Shown here in pieces: positions 26,667 to 35,814 of a DNA stretch of 64,000 nt. Origin of the DNA: Desulfosporosinus metallidurans. GTDB lineage: Bacteria; Bacillota; Desulfitobacteriia; Desulfitobacteriales; Desulfitobacteriaceae. Every line of letters starts with the position of its first letter. The stretch's first letter is position 1. The stretch lies in assembly GCF_001936615.1 (NCBI RefSeq), contig NZ_MLBF01000007.1:62001-126000 (forward strand). The letters run 5' to 3'. Position numbers and translations under genes: made by a program. The notes beneath the pieces are model-generated. The model was not told the DNA's origin. It saw only the letters and a list, made by a program, of their open reading frames with translations, and did not search any database.

Positions 26667-27282
26667 GAACCTTTCCTTTTTCCAGTAAGCACTGGTAGTC
26701 TTCTGGCGTATCAACATCTTGGAATAAGCTTTCTTCAACCGAATACTTACTCCATCGATCGGGGTAGCGTTTTAAGACTTCCCTTCCTCCTTGTTCCCCT
26801 CGGAGCGCCAAAAGTTCTGGAACATAGCGCCTGTGAAAAAAAACCGGAGATCCGGTCCGATTCCCGGCTATTGGTACAAGAAAGTCCGGCCGAATTCGCA
26901 AAACCTGCAGCAGACATTCTGTCAGTCCAAGGACCGTGACCCCCACTTGGTCTCCCGGCAAAAAACCGATCTCTTCTATCTCACTGTTCAAATCTTGCAA
27001 ACCTAAACGAATCGTCTCTGCAAGGGGTTTAGGAGTTGGCACTTGAAGCCAAGTCCCAGAGTAGGCTCTAAATCTGGCGATGGTTTCTTCCGAAGCATAA
27101 GCCTCAATCGGGTGTCGCGCGACAACATAAATCTCAGTACAAGATTCAACCTGAAGTTCAAGCGCATCGAGTACTGTTTGCAAAACAAAACCGAGCACGG
27201 TAGATTTACCCCAAGGCATGACAAGCTTGTCTTGCCCCATTCGGGTCGCTTGGCCCGCAGCCATTACCACAAATCGAACCAT
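26653..27282 (-). CDS. mocA: MocA-like molybdenum cofactor cytidylyltransferase
   Basis: A 209-residue NTP-transferase of the MobA/MocA type, with FVVMAAGQATRMGQDKLVMP (nucleotide-binding, residue ~4), LPGDQVGV in place of the usual GDxP loop, and GNRTGSPVFFHRRYVPELLA. It makes the cytosine dinucleotide form of the Mo cofactor used by xanthine-dehydrogenase-type enzymes. E. coli has the same gene (mocA/ygfJ) in its homologous cluster. It overlaps yqeC upstream and xdhC downstream. Confidence 0.88.
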   Translation of the reverse strand: MVRFVVMAAGQATRMGQDKLVMPWGKSTVLGFVLQTVLDALELQVESCTEIYVVARHPIEAYASEETIARFRAYSGTWLQVPTPKPLAETIRLGLQDLNSEIEEIGFLPGDQVGVTVLGLTECLLQVLRIRPDFLVPIAGNRTGSPVFFHRRYVPELLALRGEQGGREVLKRYPDRWSKYSVEESLFQDVDTPEDYQCLLEKGKVHAND

Positions 27283-28052
27283 CGTAATTCTCCCTCCTTG
27301 GCATCCCCCGCAGCCAAACGTAAATGCCTTGGCTTGGATTTCAGGTCATTAATATCCTGTCGAATTTCCACCCATCTATGGCTTAGGTTTAGCAGCATCA
27401 ATGCCTCATTCTCTACGTTTTCCCTACTATTCAGAAGAATAACCCAGGCCATATGTCCATATTGAGGAGCAAAGACAGGAGAACTCATGAAATAATTCCA
27501 GGCCTTCTCAGCATTCCAAACGTGTCCAAGCAGATTCTGGCAGCGCTCCCCTCGATGAACTTGATCCGCCAGTAGAACGTTTCCCCATAAACCGCGATCT
27601 AACACTAGAACGGCACACTCCGTACGCTCAGGAATTTGTGGTTCATGGGGCGCCCAGCACTTTAACTTCCGCCCCCGAGCCCCATCACCTTCGATCACCC
27701 AAAAACGCTTAGAGTGAGGATCTGCGGCAATGGCATCGTCCACAGTTTTTAGGGAAGGACCGATCCATTTTCCGCTTTCATCCTCAACTTGAGTATACCA
27801 AAAACAGGCATCCGCTAGGGTGTGTGGAGGCGGATTAATAGTTTTCAAGGCCTTAAAATGTTGCTCAGGAAAAACCTTTGTGGTCGTCGTCGCAATGACC
27901 CGTTGCCCGGCGGAGTCGATTTCTTGGGTGATCGCTTGTAGGCAAGTCGTCTTCCCTCCAGCCCCTATGAACGTGATGACCTGCTCGCGCCTCGCCATGT
28001 CCCATAAACTTCCACTTTTCCAACCAATATTTAACCCTGATAAACGATTCAT
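27264..28052 (-). CDS. yqeC: YqeC, selenium-dependent hydroxylase accessory protein
   Basis: A 262-residue putative P-loop protein. TFIGAGGKTTCLQAITQEI (~residue 27) is the Walker A region, IATTTTKVF follows, and EGDGARGRKLKCWAPHEPQI with VLVLDRGLWG are family-typical. YqeC occurs with yqeB beside selenium-dependent molybdenum hydroxylases; its biochemical role is unknown. Start: ATG behind TAGGAGAAGACT. It overlaps mocA by 19 bases. Confidence 0.88.
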   Translation of the reverse strand: MNRLSGLNIGWKSGSLWDMARREQVITFIGAGGKTTCLQAITQEIDSAGQRVIATTTTKVFPEQHFKALKTINPPPHTLADACFWYTQVEDESGKWIGPSLKTVDDAIAADPHSKRFWVIEGDGARGRKLKCWAPHEPQIPERTECAVLVLDRGLWGNVLLADQVHRGERCQNLLGHVWNAEKAWNYFMSSPVFAPQYGHMAWVILLNSRENVENEALMLLNLSHRWVEIRQDINDLKSKPRHLRLAAGDAKEGELRWFDLW

Positions 28053-28107
28053 AGTCTTCTCCTACGACCGTATAGACGACACTCTAATTACTTAATGCTA
28101 AGTTAGA

Positions 28108-30669
28108 TCACTTTTTATAGGGTGTTTCACGCAAGGGTAGAGTGCACCGCAGCTTTCCGTCAAACTTGTAGTAGGCTAAGGAAACCGCTGGTGCTGTTGG
28201 AATAGAAGAGATTTCACCAATCCCTTTGGCACCATAGCCAAGAGGAGAGGAATTCTTTTCGATGATGATAGACTCAATTTCAGGAATATCCGTTGAACGA
28301 AGGAGGCCCAATGTCCCATATTTTACAGTCGGTACCCCCTTCTGAAGAGGGAAGTCTTCGCGTAAGGCATAGCCCAGTCCCATGACGATTCCGCCTTCGA
28401 TCTGACCTTCAACCGCTTTAGGATTAATGGCCCTTCCCACATCGTGCGCTGCCACAACCTTTTCGACTTTTCCCTGTTCATCGAGTAAGACTACATGAGT
28501 TGCATAACTGTAGGCTACATGGCTAACTGGATTTAATTTATCCGAATCCATCGGATCAGTTTTTCCGAAGTATTCAGCAATAAATTCTTGCCCTTCCATA
28601 TCCTCCAAGGAGGCCTTATGCAGCGCTTGTTGCAATTTAAGCGCTGCCTGGCGCACAGCCTCGCCAGTAAATAGAGTCTGACGTGAAGCAGTTGTGGTAC
28701 CCGAATCCGGAGTCAAGAAGGTATCCGGCGCTCCCACTTCAATGCGATCTATGGGTAAACCAGTTGCTTCATTGACGATCTGAGTCGCAATAGTAGCTAA
28801 ACCCTGCCCTATACAAGCTGCACTTGTAAGCACTACTACTTTACCATTGAGAATTTTCAATTTAACGCGACCTGTATCTGGGAGACCCACACCTGTACCA
28901 GTATTTTTCATGGCACAAGCTATTCCAGCAGCATGAGGGTGGGATTCGTAAATTTCTCGAACTGCAATTAGTGTTTCTTTAATCGCAGTCCCCTCATCCG
29001 TAATCTGGCCCGTGGAATTGATCATGCCCGGTTCAAGGGCATTGAGATAACGGATCTCCCATGGAGAAATTCCTACCTTTTCGGCTAATAGATCCATGTT
29101 AGTTTCCGACGCAAAAGCTGCCTGCGGTACGCCAAAACCTCTGAACGCTCCGGCAGGAGGATTATTTGTATAGACACAAAGGCCTGTAATATCCACATTG
29201 AGCACTTTATATGGCCCACTAACATGGGTACAAGCGCGTTGCAAAACAGCGCTACCCAGTGAGGCATAGGCCCCAGTATCCGCAACAATTTTTGCCACCA
29301 TGGCGGTAAGTCTTCCTTTTTCGTCACACCCTGTAGTAATCTCCAGTTCCATGGCATGACGCTTTGGGTGAACCAAGATACTTTCCTGGCGAGATAAGGT
29401 GAGTTTCACAGGTCTTTGCGTTTTCATGGCCAGCAAGGCTGCATGATGCTGAACACTTAAGTCCTCTTTCCCACCAAACCCTCCACCGACCAGTTTACTA
29501 ATCACACGCACTTTATCCGCAGGCAGCCCGAGAATACCCATAATTCCATGTTGGTCATCATAAACGCTTTGATCACCAACATAGACTGTTATTCCCCCCT
29601 CTTCCTGAGGAATCGCTAAGGCGCTCTCAGGTTCCATAAAAGCATGTTCGGTGGGGGGAGTTGAGTAACGATTAGTGACCACATGTGCAGATTTAGCCAA
29701 TTCTTCCTGAGCATTCCCTCGTTTAATAAGAGTCGTACTTAATAAATTCCCTTTTGGATGAATACTAGGAGCATGATCAGCGAGGGCTTCTGTCGGACTG
29801 AGTATCGGTTCAAGCTCTTCGTACTCAACCTCAATTAAAGCCAAAGCCTCACGGGCTTGTTTTTTAGTTTGTGCCGCCACCAAGGCGATAGCGTCGCCAA
29901 TATATCGCGTTTCTTCCCCAACGGAAACTAAAGTCGGCCAATCATGAAAAATATGACCATGATCATGATCTCCTGGAATATCTTCCGCCGTCATCACGGC
30001 TTCAACGCCCGGGTGACTCCGTGCCGCAGAGACGTCGATTCTTTTAACAATTGCACGAGGATATTTGGTCCTCAGCACCGCCGCATAAAGCATCTGATCG
30101 ACATACATATCATCAACATATTGACCCGTACCCAGAACCTTTTGACGAGCATCGACTCTTTGAATGCTCGCTCCAATTCCAGCCCCAGACTGAAGAGATG
30201 ATTGGGGCTGGATTTCTCCCCGCAATACTTTAGCAGCCAGTAAGGTACCTTGTTCAATCTTGACATACCCGGTGCAACGACAAATATTCCCGCGAATACT
30301 TTCTTTAACTTCCTGAGGTGTGGGATTGGGCACCTTATCGATTAAAGCTTTAGCACTAATGATCATGCCCGGTATGCAAAAACCGCATTGAACAGCTCCT
30401 GCTTCTGCAAATGCCCAAGTATAAGCTTCTTTTTCGCGCTCAGATAACCCCTCCACGGTCAAAACCTTTTTTCCAGCAACCTTGGCCAAAGTCAAGGTGC
30501 AAGCCCGCAACTTCTTACCATCCACCAGCACTGAACAAGTGCCACACGCCCCTTCACCGCATCCGTTTTTCAGAGAGGTGATATGGAGTTGATCCCGTAA
30601 ATAGTCCAGCAGATTCATATCATCTTGTACAGCATGCACTGTCCCGTTAATTTCAAGATTGAACATCAT
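28108..30669 (-). CDS. xdhD: XdhD-type selenium-dependent xanthine/purine dehydrogenase (fused FeS-Mo chain)
   Basis: An 853-residue fusion. Residues ~1-155 are the two [2Fe-2S] domains (CGEGACGTCSVLVDG and CGFCIPGM...CRCTGY), the rest is the Mo-cofactor subunit: VGGGFGGKEDLSVQHHAALL, AFRGFGVPQAAFASETNMDL, ACIGQGLATIATQIVNEATG, DSGTTTASRQTLFTG and YGAKGIGEISSIPT with the catalytic Glu. There is no FAD domain. This is the architecture of E. coli XdhD/YgfN and the Se-dependent family. It follows hydA and precedes the maturation genes yqeC-mocA-xdhC-yqeB in one operon. Start: ATG at 30669 after GAAAGGTTGGGGGAA. Confidence 0.92.
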   Translation of the reverse strand: MMFNLEINGTVHAVQDDMNLLDYLRDQLHITSLKNGCGEGACGTCSVLVDGKKLRACTLTLAKVAGKKVLTVEGLSEREKEAYTWAFAEAGAVQCGFCIPGMIISAKALIDKVPNPTPQEVKESIRGNICRCTGYVKIEQGTLLAAKVLRGEIQPQSSLQSGAGIGASIQRVDARQKVLGTGQYVDDMYVDQMLYAAVLRTKYPRAIVKRIDVSAARSHPGVEAVMTAEDIPGDHDHGHIFHDWPTLVSVGEETRYIGDAIALVAAQTKKQAREALALIEVEYEELEPILSPTEALADHAPSIHPKGNLLSTTLIKRGNAQEELAKSAHVVTNRYSTPPTEHAFMEPESALAIPQEEGGITVYVGDQSVYDDQHGIMGILGLPADKVRVISKLVGGGFGGKEDLSVQHHAALLAMKTQRPVKLTLSRQESILVHPKRHAMELEITTGCDEKGRLTAMVAKIVADTGAYASLGSAVLQRACTHVSGPYKVLNVDITGLCVYTNNPPAGAFRGFGVPQAAFASETNMDLLAEKVGISPWEIRYLNALEPGMINSTGQITDEGTAIKETLIAVREIYESHPHAAGIACAMKNTGTGVGLPDTGRVKLKILNGKVVVLTSAACIGQGLATIATQIVNEATGLPIDRIEVGAPDTFLTPDSGTTTASRQTLFTGEAVRQAALKLQQALHKASLEDMEGQEFIAEYFGKTDPMDSDKLNPVSHVAYSYATHVVLLDEQGKVEKVVAAHDVGRAINPKAVEGQIEGGIVMGLGYALREDFPLQKGVPTVKYGTLGLLRSTDIPEIESIIIEKNSSPLGYGAKGIGEISSIPTAPAVSLAYYKFDGKLRCTLPLRETPYKK

Positions 30670-32065
30670 TTCCCCCAACCTTTCTCTTGAGAAATGGCTT
30701 ACGGGATAAATATATCCCAGTGGGTTGTTGCACCCTTAGTTTAGCGTCCTGCACGACTTGCGTGCCGCGCATAAACACATGTGTCGCTTGACCGATCTGC
30801 TTATACCCTTCAAAAGGAGTGTAATCCACCTGCTGATGAAGAGTTCGGACGGTGATCACTGACGAGACACGAGGGTCCCAGACCACGATGTCTGCATCGC
30901 TTCCAGGAGCAAGGGTTCCTTTTCGTGGATACAATCCAAATAGTTTTGCCGCATTCGTCGAAGTCAGTGCCACAAATTGGTTAATCGTTAGCTTCCCAGT
31001 CATAACACCATAGGTGTACAGCAAACCCATGCGAGTTTCCACACCAGGTGCCCCACTCGGAATCTTACTAAAATCGTGCAATCCTAAATCTTTTTGTCCT
31101 TTATAATTAAACGCACAATGGTCAGTTGCTATAGTATCTAAGACCCCCGTGCGCAACCCCGACCACAACACTTCCTGATGTTGAATCGGACGCAGGGGTG
31201 GTGAAATTACATATTTAGCGCCATTAAATCCCTCTGCACGGTAACTGCTGTCATCCAGCAAGAGGTATTGTGGGCAAGTTTCGGCGTAAACTTCTAATCC
31301 ATTAAGTTTGGCATTGGTTACCGCTTGCAGCGCTCCACTACAAGTGAGATGAACAATGTAGAGAGGGGCGTCAGCAATTTGAGCTAAGGTGATGACTCGA
31401 GACGTTGCCTCCGCTTCCGCTTCAGGTGGCCGAGTCAGCGGGTGATAAAGTGGAGCTGTATGTCCCTGAATACGCGCCCTTTGCACTAAATTGTCAACAA
31501 CATCCCCATTTTCACAATGAACACAAACGAGCGCTCCACACTCTCCAGCTTGGCGCAAAGCCTGTAAAAGCGCGCTGTCGTCCACTTGCATGACATTTTT
31601 ATAGGCCATATAGAATTTAAAAGAAGGTACGCCCTCTTTTTGAACTATTTCTTTCATTTCATGGACAATCCGATCGTTCCAATTTGTGATTGCCATATGA
31701 AAACCATAGTCAACAAAACTCTTGCCATCCGCTTTCAGATGCCAGTTTTGCAAACCTTTTTTCAAGGTTTCCCCTTTAAACTGAGTGGCAAAATCGAGGA
31801 TGGTTGTCGTCCCGCCCATCAAGGCAGCTTCAGTACCGGATGAAAAATCATCCGACGTAGACATATCTCCCACAGGGAGGTCAAAATGCGTATGGGGATC
31901 GATTCCGCCCGGAAATAAAAAGCAGCCGTCCACATTTATCACCTGATCACCAGGTTGCTTGATCTCGTAGCCAATGGCCACAATACTCTCGCCTTCAATA
32001 CGGACGTCTGCTTGATACACATCTGCAGCCGTAACAATCGTTCCACCATTTAACACTATACCCAT
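30653..32065 (-). CDS. hyuA: Dihydropyrimidinase/hydantoinase-type amidohydrolase (HyuA/HydA)
   Basis: A 470-residue cyclic amidohydrolase. FPGGIDPHTHFDLPVG holds the HxH metal ligands, SFKFYMAYKNVMQVDD has the carboxylated Lys (FKxF/Y), VCVHCEN and YIVHLTCSGAL hold the other His ligands, and TDHCAFNYKGQK the Asp. It opens hydantoin-like or dihydropyrimidine-like rings. In the urate/xanthine cluster its likely substrate is a cyclic ureide from the purine ring. Start: second ATG (32065), eight bases after AAAGGAG. It overlaps xdhD by 17 bases. Confidence 0.92.
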   Translation of the reverse strand: MGIVLNGGTIVTAADVYQADVRIEGESIVAIGYEIKQPGDQVINVDGCFLFPGGIDPHTHFDLPVGDMSTSDDFSSGTEAALMGGTTTILDFATQFKGETLKKGLQNWHLKADGKSFVDYGFHMAITNWNDRIVHEMKEIVQKEGVPSFKFYMAYKNVMQVDDSALLQALRQAGECGALVCVHCENGDVVDNLVQRARIQGHTAPLYHPLTRPPEAEAEATSRVITLAQIADAPLYIVHLTCSGALQAVTNAKLNGLEVYAETCPQYLLLDDSSYRAEGFNGAKYVISPPLRPIQHQEVLWSGLRTGVLDTIATDHCAFNYKGQKDLGLHDFSKIPSGAPGVETRMGLLYTYGVMTGKLTINQFVALTSTNAAKLFGLYPRKGTLAPGSDADIVVWDPRVSSVITVRTLHQQVDYTPFEGYKQIGQATHVFMRGTQVVQDAKLRVQQPTGIYLSRKPFLKRKVGGNDVQS

Positions 32066-32165
32066 GTTCATTTCTCCTTTGCGAAGCGCGAAGTGCGATA
32101 CGCGTTACGCGAACATAGAATTTCTTTAGTTTCTTCTAGGCACTCAGGGCATAGGGGAAAGACTT

Positions 32166-32196
32166 ACTTCAGATGGAGTATCACCCCATCTGAAGT
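32166..32196 (-). other. Perfect 11-bp hairpin between arcC and hyuA
   Basis: ACTTCAGATGG-nine-base loop-CCATCTGAAGT, 22 bases after the arcC stop. There is no T-run, so it is more likely an mRNA stability or partial-attenuation element inside the operon than a full terminator. Confidence 0.5.
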
Positions 32197-32217
32197 ATAG
32201 TAACTTATCTTAAGAAC

Positions 32218-33168
32218 CTACGCATAAACATGAGTTCCAGTCTTTCCGGCAATAGCCTCTTCCAGAGATTCCGGATTAGTAATGATCGCTTCTTTGCCAC
32301 CATTCTCCAAAAAGCTGATTACAGCTTGAACTTTAGGGAGCATACTTCCAGGAGCAAAGTGATTTTCAGACATATATTGTTTCAGTTCTGCTAAAGAAAC
32401 GTTATCTAAAGCCTTTTCGTTCGGCTTACCATAATTCAGATAAACCGTTGGAACGCCCGTCGAAATTATTAGCAGATCGGCCTTAATGTCTGAAGCCAAA
32501 AGACTCGATGCAAAATCTTTATCAATAACGGCGTCCACACCCTGCAATGAATTATCTTCTCGTCTCATAACAGGGATCCCGCCACCACCAACGCTGATCA
32601 CACAATACCCTGCGCGTGCCAATAGATTGATGACATCTTTTTCTACAATTTCTTGAGGACGGGGAGACGCGACCACTCGGCGGTATCCCCTACCAGCGTC
32701 TTCAACCATTGCCCATGAAGGGTTAGCTTTTTGAATAAGGTCGGTCTGTTCTTTCGAATAAAATGAACCAATCGGTTTAGCAGGTTTCTGAAAAGCCGGG
32801 TCATCCGCCGAAACTATTACTTGAGTTACGATGGTTACAGCCGATTTATCAAGACCCCTTTTCTTGAATTCATTATCCATAGCTTGTTGAATTTGGTAAC
32901 CAATAGCCCCTTGGGTATCAGCCCCGCAGCTCACCAACGGTACCTGATGCATCGCGGCTACATCCGTAGCAATCTCAGACCGTCTAAGGATAAACCCAAC
33001 TTGCGGGCCGTTGCCATGCGTAATGATAACTTCATACCCCTGCTCGATCATACCAACAATATGCTTAGCCGTTTCACAAACAGCCTGATATTGATCCTCG
33101 ACGGATTCATGAGCCTTATCACGAATCAGAGAATTTCCACCGATGGCTACTACAGCTAATGTACTCAC
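32218..33168 (-). CDS. arcC: Carbamate kinase
   Basis: A 316-residue amino-acid kinase fold enzyme that makes ATP from carbamoyl phosphate and ADP. Motifs are VAIGGNSLI at the start, THGNGPQVGFI (~50), GADTQGAIGYQIQQAM, the GSFYSKEQ subdomain, and VISVGGGGIPV with AVIDKDFASSLLASDIKADL. It sits directly after ygeW (gap two bases), as yqeA does in the E. coli cluster, so it recovers energy from carbamoyl groups released during purine breakdown. Start is GTG, with GGTGGGAAAATAATC upstream. Confidence 0.94.
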   Translation of the reverse strand: MSTLAVVAIGGNSLIRDKAHESVEDQYQAVCETAKHIVGMIEQGYEVIITHGNGPQVGFILRRSEIATDVAAMHQVPLVSCGADTQGAIGYQIQQAMDNEFKKRGLDKSAVTIVTQVIVSADDPAFQKPAKPIGSFYSKEQTDLIQKANPSWAMVEDAGRGYRRVVASPRPQEIVEKDVINLLARAGYCVISVGGGGIPVMRREDNSLQGVDAVIDKDFASSLLASDIKADLLIISTGVPTVYLNYGKPNEKALDNVSLAELKQYMSENHFAPGSMLPKVQAVISFLENGGKEAIITNPESLEEAIAGKTGTHVYA

Positions 33169-33170
33169 GA

Positions 33171-34175
33171 TTATTTTCCACCCACTAACAATGTCATAAC
33201 AGCCTTAGCCGTATGCAAACGGTTTTCAGCAGCATCATAAACAATGGAATGAGGTCCATCAATAACAGAGTCTTCAACTTCATTGTTACGGTCAGCAGGC
33301 AAAGCATGCATATACATAACATCTTTGCCGGCAGTAGCCATTTTAGCTTCCGTGCACTTCCAGCTCTTATTAGCAATCAGAGCATCGTCAATAACTGCAG
33401 TTGCACCAGTAACAGTAGCCCCTGTTTGGTCAGTGACCCAGTTACCCCAGCTCTTAGGAATGACGATGTCCGCATCTTTATATGCTTCAGCTTCATCATG
33501 AGTAATTGTCAGGGTACCACCATACTTCTCAGCATTTTCTCTGGCTTGGGTAATAACCCACTCAGGAAGCTCCCAGCCTTTTGGATAAGCCAACCAAACA
33601 TCCATACCATAACGGGGGAAGAGAAGAACTTGGGATACAGGCACAGAAATTGGTTTCTTGTGGCTCTCAGCATATGCCCAGATGATGGATATTTTCTTAC
33701 GTCGTAAATCTGTGACTTTCTCTTTGATCGTCATTAAATCTGCCAGAGCTTGGAACGGATGATAAAGGTCACACTGCAAGTTCATGATCGGCACAGACGA
33801 CCATTTAGCCATTTCATTCAAGTAGTCATTCCCTCTACCCCAGTTACAATAACGGCAAGCAATCATGTGTCCAAAACGAGAAAGAATAATCGCCGTATCC
33901 TTCGCGGTCTCACCATGAGCAACCTGCATCGTGCTGGAATCTAGGAATCCTGCATGACCACCCAATTGAGCCATACCCGCTTCCATCGAGTTTCTGGTCC
34001 GGGTGGATTGCTCGAAGAACATCAAAAAGCCAGTTTTGTTATTAAGATAAGGGGTATCTTCACCCATCGCAAATTTCTTCTTAAGATCCAAGGCAACCTC
34101 AAGCATTGTGTCTACTTCTTCTTTAGTAAAATCCTCTAAGTTGATGAAATGTCTTCCTCTAAAAACGGTTTGCAT
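33171..34175 (-). CDS. ygeW: YgeW-type knotted carbamoyltransferase
   Basis: A 334-residue transcarbamylase-like protein. The carbamoyl-phosphate site reads FFEQSTRTRNSMEAGMAQLG, then HGETAKDTAIILSRFG, HPFQALADLM and MHALPADRNNEVEDSVIDGP. The last region and the length fit the YgeW/knotted subfamily and not ordinary ornithine transcarbamylase. It would remove a carbamoyl group from a ureido intermediate as carbamoyl phosphate for the carbamate kinase. Start: ATG behind TTAGGAGGAAAAATAA. Confidence 0.92.
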   Translation of the reverse strand: MQTVFRGRHFINLEDFTKEEVDTMLEVALDLKKKFAMGEDTPYLNNKTGFLMFFEQSTRTRNSMEAGMAQLGGHAGFLDSSTMQVAHGETAKDTAIILSRFGHMIACRYCNWGRGNDYLNEMAKWSSVPIMNLQCDLYHPFQALADLMTIKEKVTDLRRKKISIIWAYAESHKKPISVPVSQVLLFPRYGMDVWLAYPKGWELPEWVITQARENAEKYGGTLTITHDEAEAYKDADIVIPKSWGNWVTDQTGATVTGATAVIDDALIANKSWKCTEAKMATAGKDVMYMHALPADRNNEVEDSVIDGPHSIVYDAAENRLHTAKAVMTLLVGGK

Positions 34176-34227
34176 TTATTTTTCCTCCTAAAATAATGTT
34201 TATTTTAATGCACAAGGGTTTACCACA

Positions 34228-35478
34228 CTAACTTATTTTCACTAAATTCTCCGTCGCTTTCGGCATCTTATCCGCATACTTCTGCACAAAAAGACTCGGA
34301 ATCACTGCGTACATAGCTGCGCAATTCACCAGTTCTTTTTTCCAAGTCCGCTCATTTGGCGCATGGGCTTGATCCTCATGGCCCGGTCCAAAACCAATGC
34401 AAGGAATTCCATAGCGACCCATGATGGAAACCCCGTTCGTAGAGAACGTCCATTTATCGACCACCGGATCTTTACCAAATAATCCCTTGTAGGCTTCTTC
34501 CAGTGTTGAGCTTACTGGATGCCCCTCCTCGATTAGCCAAGTCGGGAAATAGGCTTCTGTCGGATAAACCAGATTCGTATAGGAAGGTCTTTCATAAGAG
34601 TACATCGTAACTTCCGCATTAGCAGCCTTCACTGAAGGAAGATTCTTAATCTGTTGAATAGCATATTCCCATGATTCTCCTGCTGTCAGGCGGCGGTCGA
34701 CAGAAATCCAGCAGCTGTCAGCGACAGCACAACGAGAAGGAGAGGTATGGAAGATCTCGGAAACCGTCAAACTTCCCTTACCAAGGAACGGATGGTCCAT
34801 GAGGTTTTCATGCAAGCCACGCAGTTCAGATAGAATTGGAGCCATTTTGTAAATCGCATTGTCTCCGCGCTCTGGCGCCGAACCGTGACAACTAACCCCT
34901 TTAGTCGTAACTTTAATTTCCATCCGACCACGATGTCCTCGATAAATCTTGCCATCAGTCGGTTCGGTAATCACGACAAATTCTGGTACAACTTTGTCTT
35001 CGTTGATGATGTACTGCCAGCATAGGCCATCACAGTCTTCTTCCTGCACTGAGCCTACAACAACCATAGTGTATTCGCTTTCTAAACCAAGATCCTTAAT
35101 AATCTTTCCGGCGTAAACCATTGAGGCCATCCCACCAATTTGGTCAGAGGCACCGCGGCCAATAATAATTTCTTCATCTTCATACCCTAGATAGGGGTCG
35201 TACTTCCACAGTTCAGGATCACCCACGCCAACCGTATCAATGTGAGCATCCATCGCGATCAGATGTTTGCCATGACCGATATAGCCTAGAATATTACCCA
35301 TTGGGTCAATATCCACTTTATCGAACCCTACTTTTTTCATTTCTTCCTTAATACGCAGTACAACTTCCTTCTCACCGCAGCTTTCGCCAGGAATGGCGAT
35401 AAGGTCCCTTAAAAAACGGCTTATTTCTGGCTCATATTTTTTAGCCAGATCTAGAACTTTTGCAAAATCGGTATCCAC
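34228..35478 (-). CDS. ygeY: YgeY-type M20 family hydrolase, linked to selenium/purine metabolism
   Basis: A 416-residue M20 metallopeptidase-fold hydrolase. [13 protein letters not shown] (HxD metal motif), [29 protein letters not shown] (Glu-Glu), [17 protein letters not shown] and [15 protein letters not shown] are the expected di-metal ligands and catalytic Glu. Members cut amide or ureido bonds; YgeY is fixed in selenium-linked and urate clusters. I chose the GTG at 35478 because AAAGGGG lies eight bases upstream; an ATG at 35526 has no clear site. It is the first gene of the sigma-54 operon ygeY-ygeW-arcC-hyuA-xdhD-yqeC-mocA-xdhC-coxI-yqeB. Confidence 0.9.
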   Translation of the reverse strand: MDTDFAKVLDLAKKYEPEISRFLRDLIAIPGESCGEKEVVLRIKEEMKKVGFDKVDIDPMGNILGYIGHGKHLIAMDAHIDTVGVGDPELWKYDPYLGYEDEEIIIGRGASDQIGGMASMVYAGKIIKDLGLESEYTMVVVGSVQEEDCDGLCWQYIINEDKVVPEFVVITEPTDGKIYRGHRGRMEIKVTTKGVSCHGSAPERGDNAIYKMAPILSELRGLHENLMDHPFLGKGSLTVSEIFHTSPSRCAVADSCWISVDRRLTAGESWEYAIQQIKNLPSVKAANAEVTMYSYERPSYTNLVYPTEAYFPTWLIEEGHPVSSTLEEAYKGLFGKDPVVDKWTFSTNGVSIMGRYGIPCIGFGPGHEDQAHAPNERTWKKELVNCAAMYAVIPSLFVQKYADKMPKATENLVKIS

Positions 35479-35556
35479 TATAAATTCCCCTTTCGCTACT
35501 CTTGGATTGTTGTGAAAGTCAATCATGCTTAGTATCATCTTTCAGATAATATTTAA

Positions 35557-35572
35557 TGCAAGAACCGTGCCA
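35557..35572 (-). promoter_or_regulatory. Sigma-54 (-24/-12) promoter of the ygeY operon
   Basis: On the minus strand TGGCACG-GTTC-TTGCA matches the sigma-54 consensus exactly in both boxes and in spacing. It lies about 80 bases before the ygeY GTG start. Confidence 0.88.
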
Positions 35573-35655
35573 ACCTTCCATCAGGCTTTACCAGAATCTT
35601 TTATCTAAATAATTTTACATTCTCCATTAATTCCACCGTCTGACGCTTGCAGCAT

Positions 35656-35754
35656 TGTCTCATCTTGAGATGATTAGTTAGGAAAATAGCATGACATGAA
35701 TCTCTAAACGGTCGCCAATTCGACACTCTTTGCATCTAATCTCATTATGATACA
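35656..35754. promoter_or_regulatory. Two dyad activator sites (class 1) upstream of the ygeY promoter
   Basis: TGTCTCA-TCT-TGAGATGA (about 35657) and AATCTCA-TTA-TGATACA (about 35738) share a TCTCA-N3-TGA(G/T)A dyad. They are 85-180 bp upstream of the sigma-54 promoter, the usual enhancer distance. A third copy (TGTCTCA-TTT-CGATACT, 37637) is in front of the neighbouring sigma-54 activator gene. Confidence 0.55.
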
Positions 35755-35814
35755 TAAGTCTGGTTTTGACACACCATTTTAACGTAAATGAGCAATTTTA
35801 GTCTTGACCAATCA

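Noticed and set aside
32072..32160. GCGAAGCGCGAAGTGCGATACGCG-like stretch as a structured RNA
   Set aside because: It is a run of short GC-rich words without a consistent fold; only the perfect hairpin at 32166-32196 is supported.
33171..34175. Ornithine carbamoyltransferase of an arginine deiminase pathway
   Set aside because: No arcA gene is nearby, and length, C-terminal motifs and neighbours fit YgeW.
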